The position numbers and the translations under genes were made by a program. Source: Streptomyces viridiviolaceus (GTDB taxonomy: Bacteria; Actinomycetota; Actinomycetes; Streptomycetales; Streptomycetaceae). From it: a stretch of 64,000 nt of DNA. Shown piece after piece: positions 59,570-64,000 of this stretch (positions within the stretch are counted from its first letter, which is position 1; the number at the start of each line of letters is the position of its first letter). Under the pieces are notes generated by a model. The model made no database searches and was not told the DNA's origin. It saw only the letters and a list, made by a program, of their open reading frames with translations. The DNA is taken from contig NZ_BMWA01000005.1 in assembly GCF_014650995.1 (NCBI RefSeq), positions 219,658 to 283,657 of the forward strand, written 5' to 3'.

Positions 59570-60649
59570 TCATGCGGCGGGCGCTGCCTCCTCCGTCAGC
59601 AGCCGCCTGATGTCCCGTACGGCCGCGCGCCCCGCCCGGTTGGCGCCGATGGTGCTGGCCGACGGCCCGTAGCCGACGAGGTGGACCCGGGGATCGGCGA
59701 CCGCGCGCGTCCCCTCGACGCGGATCCCGCCGCCCGCCTCGCGCAGCCGCAGCGGCGCCAGATGGTCGATGGCGGCCCGGAACCCGGTCGCCCACAGGAT
59801 GACGTCGGCGGCCACCTGCCGTCCGTCCCTCCACGCCACTCCACCGGGCGTGATCCGGTCGAACATGGGCCGGCGGTCCAGCACACCGGAGTCGATGCCC
59901 GCCCGGATCGCGTCGTTGAGCGGCAGCCCGGTCACCGACACCACGCTCTTCGGCGGCAGCCCCTGCCGCACCCGCTCCTCCACCAGTGCCACCGCGGCCC
60001 GGCCCGCGTTCTCGTCGAAGGGCCCCTCGCGGAAGACGGGCGGGCGCCGGGTCACCCACGTGGTCGCCGCGGCGTACGGGGCGAGCTCCAGCAGGTGCTG
60101 CGTGCCCGAGGCGCCCCCGCCCACCACGACCACCCGCTGCCCGGCGAACTCCTCGGGGCCGGCGTACTGCGCGGTGTGCAGCTGCCGCCCGCGGAAGGTC
60201 TCCTGGCCCGGATAACGCGGCCAGAACGGCCGGTCCCATGTGCCGGTCGCGTTGATCAGGGCCCGCGTCGACCAGGTTCCCGCCGAGGTCTCCACGAGCA
60301 GCCGCCCCGCGGTCCCCTCGCGCACGGCGTGGACGTCGACGGGCCGCCGTACCCGCAGATCGAAGGCGCGCTCGTAGGCCGCGAAGTACTCGGCCACGAC
60401 CTCGGAGGACGGCCGCGCCGGATCCGCGCCGGTCAGTTCCATGCCCGGCAGCGAGTGCATCCCGTGCACCTTGCCGTACGTCAGCGACGGCCAGCGGAAC
60501 TGCCACGCACCGCCCGGCCCGGGGGAGTGGTCCAGCACCACGAAATCGCTCTCCGGTTCGAACCCGGAACGCCGCAGATGATAGGCACCTGCCAGTCCGG
60601 CCTGACCGGCACCGATGACGACGACCTCGACCTCGCGCGTGTTGTTCAC
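59570..60649 (-). CDS. FAD/NAD(P)-dependent oxidoreductase, flavin monooxygenase-like
   Basis: A 359-residue two-dinucleotide-fold oxidoreductase. FAD binds at VVVIGAGQAGLAGAYHL (about 9-25) with the acidic strand end FVVLDHSPGPGGAWQFRWPSL. NAD(P)H binds at VVVVGGGASGTQHLLELA (about 172-189). The final ADVILWATGFRAAIDHLAPL and VHLVGYGPSASTIGANRAG are typical. It resembles small flavin monooxygenase or CzcO-like proteins. Its function could be oxygenation or reduction of a small organic molecule. It is tail-to-tail with the MltG-like gene (12 bp) and divergent from the YjbQ gene. Confidence 0.85.
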   Translation of the reverse strand: MNNTREVEVVVIGAGQAGLAGAYHLRRSGFEPESDFVVLDHSPGPGGAWQFRWPSLTYGKVHGMHSLPGMELTGADPARPSSEVVAEYFAAYERAFDLRVRRPVDVHAVREGTAGRLLVETSAGTWSTRALINATGTWDRPFWPRYPGQETFRGRQLHTAQYAGPEEFAGQRVVVVGGGASGTQHLLELAPYAAATTWVTRRPPVFREGPFDENAGRAAVALVEERVRQGLPPKSVVSVTGLPLNDAIRAGIDSGVLDRRPMFDRITPGGVAWRDGRQVAADVILWATGFRAAIDHLAPLRLREAGGGIRVEGTRAVADPRVHLVGYGPSASTIGANRAGRAAVRDIRRLLTEEAAPAA

Positions 60650-60747
60650 CTTTCTACAAACAGTGCCCGGCGATCAGATCTTCCCCCGGGGCGATCACCG
60701 GCCCGACCCTCCCGTGCGCGCCCGGCGCCGTGCGTCAGGATGGAGCC

Positions 60748-61173
60748 ATGCCAGATGCCTTCACCACCCGAGTCCTGAACCTGGCCACCGGCTCCGCGGA
60801 GCGCGTCGCCGACATCACCGGTGACTGCGAGTCCTTCCTGCGCGAGGTGGCGGCGGGCCGCGACGGCCTCCTCAACGTCTTCGTCCCGCACGCCACCGCC
60901 GGCATCGCGATCATCGAGACGGGCGCGGGCAGCGACGACGACCTGCTGGCCGCCCTGCACACCCTGCTGCCCGCCGACGACCGCTGGCAGCACCGGCACG
61001 GCAGCCCCGGCCACGGCCGGGACCACGTCCTGCCCGCCCTCGTGCCACCGCACGCGACGCTGCCGGTGCTGGCCGGGCGGCTGGAGCTCGGGACCTGGCA
61101 GTCGGTGTGCCTGGTCGACACGAACAAGGACAATGCCAACCGTCAGGTCCGGCTGTCCTTCCTCGGGGCATGA
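60748..61173 (+). CDS. YjbQ family protein (secondary thiamine-phosphate synthase-like)
   Basis: A 141-residue YjbQ/UPF0047 protein. Family members have weak thiamine-phosphate synthase activity, and their true role is uncertain. Conserved features are GLLNVFVPHATAGIAIIE (about 40-57), the His-rich WQHRHGSPGHGRDHVLPALVPPHATLPV and LGTWQSVCLVDTNKDNANRQVRLSFLG at the end. ATG 60748 is preceded by GGAG at close distance. Length is normal. It is divergent from the flavin oxidoreductase gene. Confidence 0.87.
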   Translation: MPDAFTTRVLNLATGSAERVADITGDCESFLREVAAGRDGLLNVFVPHATAGIAIIETGAGSDDDLLAALHTLLPADDRWQHRHGSPGHGRDHVLPALVPPHATLPVLAGRLELGTWQSVCLVDTNKDNANRQVRLSFLGA

Positions 61174-61360
61174 CCCGAGGGCGGTCCGGGCACGCGGTGT
61201 GATCCGAGCCTGCCCGGCCCGTCGCCTTCTCGTCCCGGCCGGCCGGGTCTGCTGCCGGGGCCGCGCCACCGTGCGCACCCCTTGCTCCGGTCGATCCCTG
61301 CCCCAGAGGTACGCCCGGTTCGAGCGCTCCGAGAGAACGCGTCTTCACCTGCTTGTGACC
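61174..61360. other. intergenic stretch after the YjbQ gene
   Basis: Nothing recognisable. It is GC-rich with a CCGGCCGGCCGGG run near 61237-61249. Together with the following LamG remnant and hairpin it fills the 449-bp gap to the last gene. Confidence 0.4.
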
Positions 61361-61558
61361 ATGACGGATCGTCACGGTTCCACGCCCCACGACGACTCCG
61401 AAGGTCACATCACCCTGTACGTCGGAGGCGAGCCGGTGGCCACCGCGGAGTTCGACGCCTCCTGGAGCGCCCCCGGCCCGCTTCAGGTCGGCCGCGGCCA
61501 CACCGCCGACGGCGACTGGGGCGAGTACTTCCACGGCGGGGCGGACACCGCTGAGCTT
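61361..61558 (+). pseudogene. remnant of a LamG-like (concanavalin fold) domain protein
   Basis: From ATG 61361 the frame reads GHITLYVGGEPVATAEFDASWSAPGPLQVGRGHTADGDWGEYFHGGAD. These are the final strands of a LamG/jellyroll domain, usually ...GPLQIGRG...YFPGAVDEVRVY. It then runs into unrelated sequence at a strong hairpin. Only about 60 of the roughly 150-200 domain residues remain, with no signal peptide. It is a gene relic or, less likely, a very short protein. Confidence 0.5.
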
Positions 61559-61576
61559 CCTGGGCCGAGCCGGGAA

Positions 61577-61609
61577 CCTGCCCCCGCCGGGACTCCCGGC
61601 GGGGGCAGG
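61577..61609. terminator. 15-bp perfect terminator hairpin
   Basis: CCTGCCCCCGCCGGG (61577-61591) pairs perfectly with CCCGGCGGGGGCAGG (61595-61609) around a 3-nt ACT loop. It ends 13 bp before the stop of the convergent gene at 61623 and should terminate it. No U-tract is present. Confidence 0.85.
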
Positions 61610-61622
61610 GCCGTCGCAAGAC

Positions 61623-64000
61623 CTACATCGCGCCCACGCTCCCCAAGATGCGCTCCGCCAGCTCCCGCTCCTTGTACGTCGGTCCGTTCGGATCGGCGAG
61701 GAGGGGCAGCGACCCCAACCGGTAGCACTGGTAGACAGCTCGTTCGAGCTCGGCGAGCTGGCTCCTCAGGAGCCGGGGCTGGGCCACGGCGGCATCGGAC
61801 GGCGGTGTCAGGGCCCGCCCGAGACCGGCCAGGGGGGCGAGGATGTCCGCGCCCTTCGCCAGGTCCATCTCCGGGCCGACCCGGCCCACCGAGGCGAGGA
61901 CCGCCTGGGCCATCCCCCGCGGGTGAGTGCCGTGGTCGTCGATGCGGCCGAGGACGCCGTTGCCGAACCAGAGCAGCTCGCGCAGTTTCTCGGTGGGTGC
62001 CTGCGGTGCGAGCCGGACGGCCTTCAGCCGTTCCGTCATCGTGCTCCTGCCGCCAGGCTCCCGATCGCCCGTGGCGTCGAGCGGCAGCCAGGTCCGGACG
62101 ATGTGCTCCACGTGCAGGGAACGGACCGCCCGCATGCCCGTGCAGCGGGCGAGCAGGACCGCGCCCCGCGCGAGTTCCTCGTCCTCGCGGCCGAGTTCGG
62201 CCATCGTCAGGCATGCCGCGAGCAGCGGGAACAGTTCCAGCTCGGACGAGCCGTCCAGCTGGAACGCCGACCTTCCGCGCTGCACCAGCCAGGACTCGAG
62301 CGCCTCGCGTGCGCCCGTGTCGGGGACGCCGTCCGGCTCCACGGCGAAATCGAGGTTCCCCGTCAGCCGGGCCGTGTCCTCGGGGCCCGTCTCACCGTCC
62401 AGCCGGGCGACGGCCTGGATCACGGCCATGTCGGGACCGGTCGCCCTTTTGTCCGGCGAGTCCGTCCAGTCACGGCACAGACCCCGCGTTCTGTCATGTG
62501 CCTCGGCCGCCTTCGGCAGGCTTCTCATGAGCCGGTGCGGCAGGTCCAGTGCGACGGCCCGGCCGCCGTGGGGCACGACTTCGACCAGTACCTGGTCGCC
62601 CCGGTCGTCGAGCCGGGCGATCTCCGCCAGCAGCGGTTCGCCGGCCTGGTGGCCGTCGTGCGTCGCGGACGGCTGGAGACGTACGAGCATCCCGTGCGGC
62701 TGGGAGCGGGCCAGGACGGCGTGCGCGCGGGACACCTCCGCCAGTGGCTCGACGCGCAGGGTGGAGCCCAGCGCGAACCGACCCAGGGCCTGGCGCACCT
62801 GCCGGACGTCGACGGCCGACACCCCTGCGCTCCCCAGCTCCCTGACCCGCAGCGGGGCACTGCCGACCCTGCCCAGCCTGATCACGTGCTCGGTGATCTC
62901 GTCCGCGGTGAGCCCGCCCGCCCAGGACAGTCTCGCGGCCGGCAGCCAGCGGTAGCCCTCGTCGTGCGGGGCGCGCAGCAGCAGACCGACGACGGTGTCC
63001 TCCGACGTGACGAGAGCCAGAGGATGGGCCTCGAACTCATCGGTGTGGGGTTGCTGCGCCTGCCTCAGCCGGGTGTACGGCACCACCCTCTTCGACGCCC
63101 GGTCGTACACGAGGTTGAGCCACACGGGCGCCCGCTCGGCGGCGAGGGTCCGGGCCGTCGCCTCGGCGTGCCGGGGCGGCACCCCCCGTACCACGTCGGT
63201 GAGGGGCAACCGGTACAGGGCTGCGCCCGCGCGCAGCACCAGCTGGTCGTCGAAGGCGGCGACGGCCTGGCAGAGGAACAGACCGGCCCGGTCGAGACCA
63301 CCTGCCGGCTGCTTGCTTCGCGCGACCACGAGCGTCCCGTCGGCCCGCGCCTCCTCGACCGTGACCGGCAGCGCCCCGCCCAGTGCCGCGAGCACGTCGC
63401 TCACGCGGGGCCCGTCCAGCAGTTCGCGCAGCCAGGCGCCACCCCGCCAGTGCGCCGGGTCGGCGGACAGGCGCACGGGTGTGTCGTGGAGGCCCAGGAG
63501 ACAGAGGGAGTCGTCGGGCCCCCGCACTCCGAGCAGCGCCGTGTCGCCCGGTGCGACGGGGGCCGCCCCGGCGAGCGGACACACGTGGTTGGTGTGGTCC
63601 AGGACGACGGCGTCGCCCGTGCGGTACGACGCTGCCGCCGGGCCGGCGGGGTAGGTGAGGGCGTAGTCGCCGGAACCGAGCCGCAGACCGCCGCGCTTGG
63701 CGTTGACCTGGGTGACCGGCAGCACCGAGCGACCAGGTGCGTCGGGCAGGAGCGCACTGCGCGGGCCCGGCTCCCACTTCAGCAGCCGCAGCCGCCTGGG
63801 GTCCGTGACGTCCCCGCGGACCACGGCCAGGGAGACCCGGTCGCCCGGGCCGAACAGGCTCCAGTCCATCCGGTCCAGCGTGTAGACGCCCGGCCCCAGC
63901 AGCAGCGAGGTGCCGACCTCGACGACCCGTCCGGGACTGAGTTCGAGCCACAGGCCGCGGAGTTTGCCGTCCTTGGGGTGCCGCGCGGGCGCGGCGACCG
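61623..64000 (-). CDS. large unrecognised protein, 5' end outside the window
   Basis: At least 792 residues with no family I can name. The frame continues upstream of the first internal Met (63869) to the window edge (GKLRGLWLELSPGRVVEVGTSLLLGPGVYTLDR). The gene is therefore cut and the protein longer. Residues encoded by about 62500-64000 are beta-rich, with many short strand-turn units such as GDRVSLAVVRGDVTDP, GDYALTYPAG, GDAVVLDHTNHVCPL and GDQVLVEVVPHGG, suggesting repeated small barrel domains. The C-terminal 250 residues are helical (LLAACLTMAELGREDEELARGAVLLARCTGM). No signal peptide, membrane helix or NTPase motif is visible. It ends at a strong hairpin. Confidence 0.75.
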   Translation of the reverse strand, partial: VAAPARHPKDGKLRGLWLELSPGRVVEVGTSLLLGPGVYTLDRMDWSLFGPGDRVSLAVVRGDVTDPRRLRLLKWEPGPRSALLPDAPGRSVLPVTQVNAKRGGLRLGSGDYALTYPAGPAAASYRTGDAVVLDHTNHVCPLAGAAPVAPGDTALLGVRGPDDSLCLLGLHDTPVRLSADPAHWRGGAWLRELLDGPRVSDVLAALGGALPVTVEEARADGTLVVARSKQPAGGLDRAGLFLCQAVAAFDDQLVLRAGAALYRLPLTDVVRGVPPRHAEATARTLAAERAPVWLNLVYDRASKRVVPYTRLRQAQQPHTDEFEAHPLALVTSEDTVVGLLLRAPHDEGYRWLPAARLSWAGGLTADEITEHVIRLGRVGSAPLRVRELGSAGVSAVDVRQVRQALGRFALGSTLRVEPLAEVSRAHAVLARSQPHGMLVRLQPSATHDGHQAGEPLLAEIARLDDRGDQVLVEVVPHGGRAVALDLPHRLMRSLPKAAEAHDRTRGLCRDWTDSPDKRATGPDMAVIQAVARLDGETGPEDTARLTGNLDFAVEPDGVPDTGAREALESWLVQRGRSAFQLDGSSELELFPLLAACLTMAELGREDEELARGAVLLARCTGMRAVRSLHVEHIVRTWLPLDATGDREPGGRSTMTERLKAVRLAPQAPTEKLRELLWFGNGVLGRIDDHGTHPRGMAQAVLASVGRVGPEMDLAKGADILAPLAGLGRALTPPSDAAVAQPRLLRSQLAELERAVYQCYRLGSLPLLADPNGPTYKERELAERILGSVGAM

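Noticed and set aside
1..64000. tRNA or rRNA genes
   Set aside because: No cloverleaf-like sequence with conserved TTCGA and 3' acceptor pairing, and no rRNA segment, was recognised in the intergenic DNA.

Overview
The window is a stretch of a high-GC actinomycete chromosome, almost certainly Streptomyces. The evidence is the very high GC content with GC-rich third codon positions, GTG starts, GC-rich hairpins without U-tracts, and several streptomycete-typical families: a streptophobe protein, a conservon (cvnA-B-C-D), DUF6397 and DUF5709 proteins, and a SWIM-protein/SNF2 pair. About 55 genes pack both strands. I see no rRNA, tRNA, CRISPR or intact mobile element. Both edges cut genes: an aspartase on the left and a large unrecognised protein on the right.

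1-8877 is catabolic. It starts with aspartase, an MHS-type carboxylate transporter and a LysR regulator. A divergently read TetR gene follows, then an aldehyde dehydrogenase, a class III aminotransferase and an APC permease, which together look like an amine or omega-amino-acid degradation set. 8878-17350 holds a DUF1264 protein, a small gene graveyard (monoamine oxidase and serine hydrolase remnants), an MMPL exporter, a streptophobe membrane protein, an OmpR-type two-component pair and a frameshifted tyrosine-recombinase remnant.

17358-26540 carries an ExaC-like aldehyde dehydrogenase with its probable GAF regulator, a Tat-exported peptidoglycan amidase, an acetamidase/formamidase, and the xylose locus (ROK regulator, xylB, divergent xylA). 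26817-32498 has a Nudix hydrolase, a 98-bp tandem repeat array, the translationally coupled SWIM/SNF2 pair and a 60-residue membrane protein behind an ECF-like promoter. 32502-38396 holds a secreted esterase-like hydrolase, two unknown proteins, an MpaB oxygenase, a PadR regulator with a clear operator, an alpha/beta hydrolase and a methyltransferase.

38540-45615 is a signalling block: an MHYT protein, a complete conservon with a 24-codon ORF before cvnD, a second roadblock protein, a flavin-type PPOX protein and a DUF6397 protein. 45617-50828 has TesB thioesterase, a Ski2-like RNA helicase, a YdjM-like membrane hydrolase, zinc-independent L31 and a DUF5709 protein. After a repeat-filled gap (21-bp and 42-bp units), 51594-64000 has a heterodimeric ABC exporter with one canonical and one degenerate ATP site, an L,D-transpeptidase lipoprotein, a MarR regulator divergent from a second ABC exporter, a short MltG-like protein, a flavin monooxygenase-like oxidoreductase, a YjbQ protein, a LamG remnant and the truncated unknown protein.
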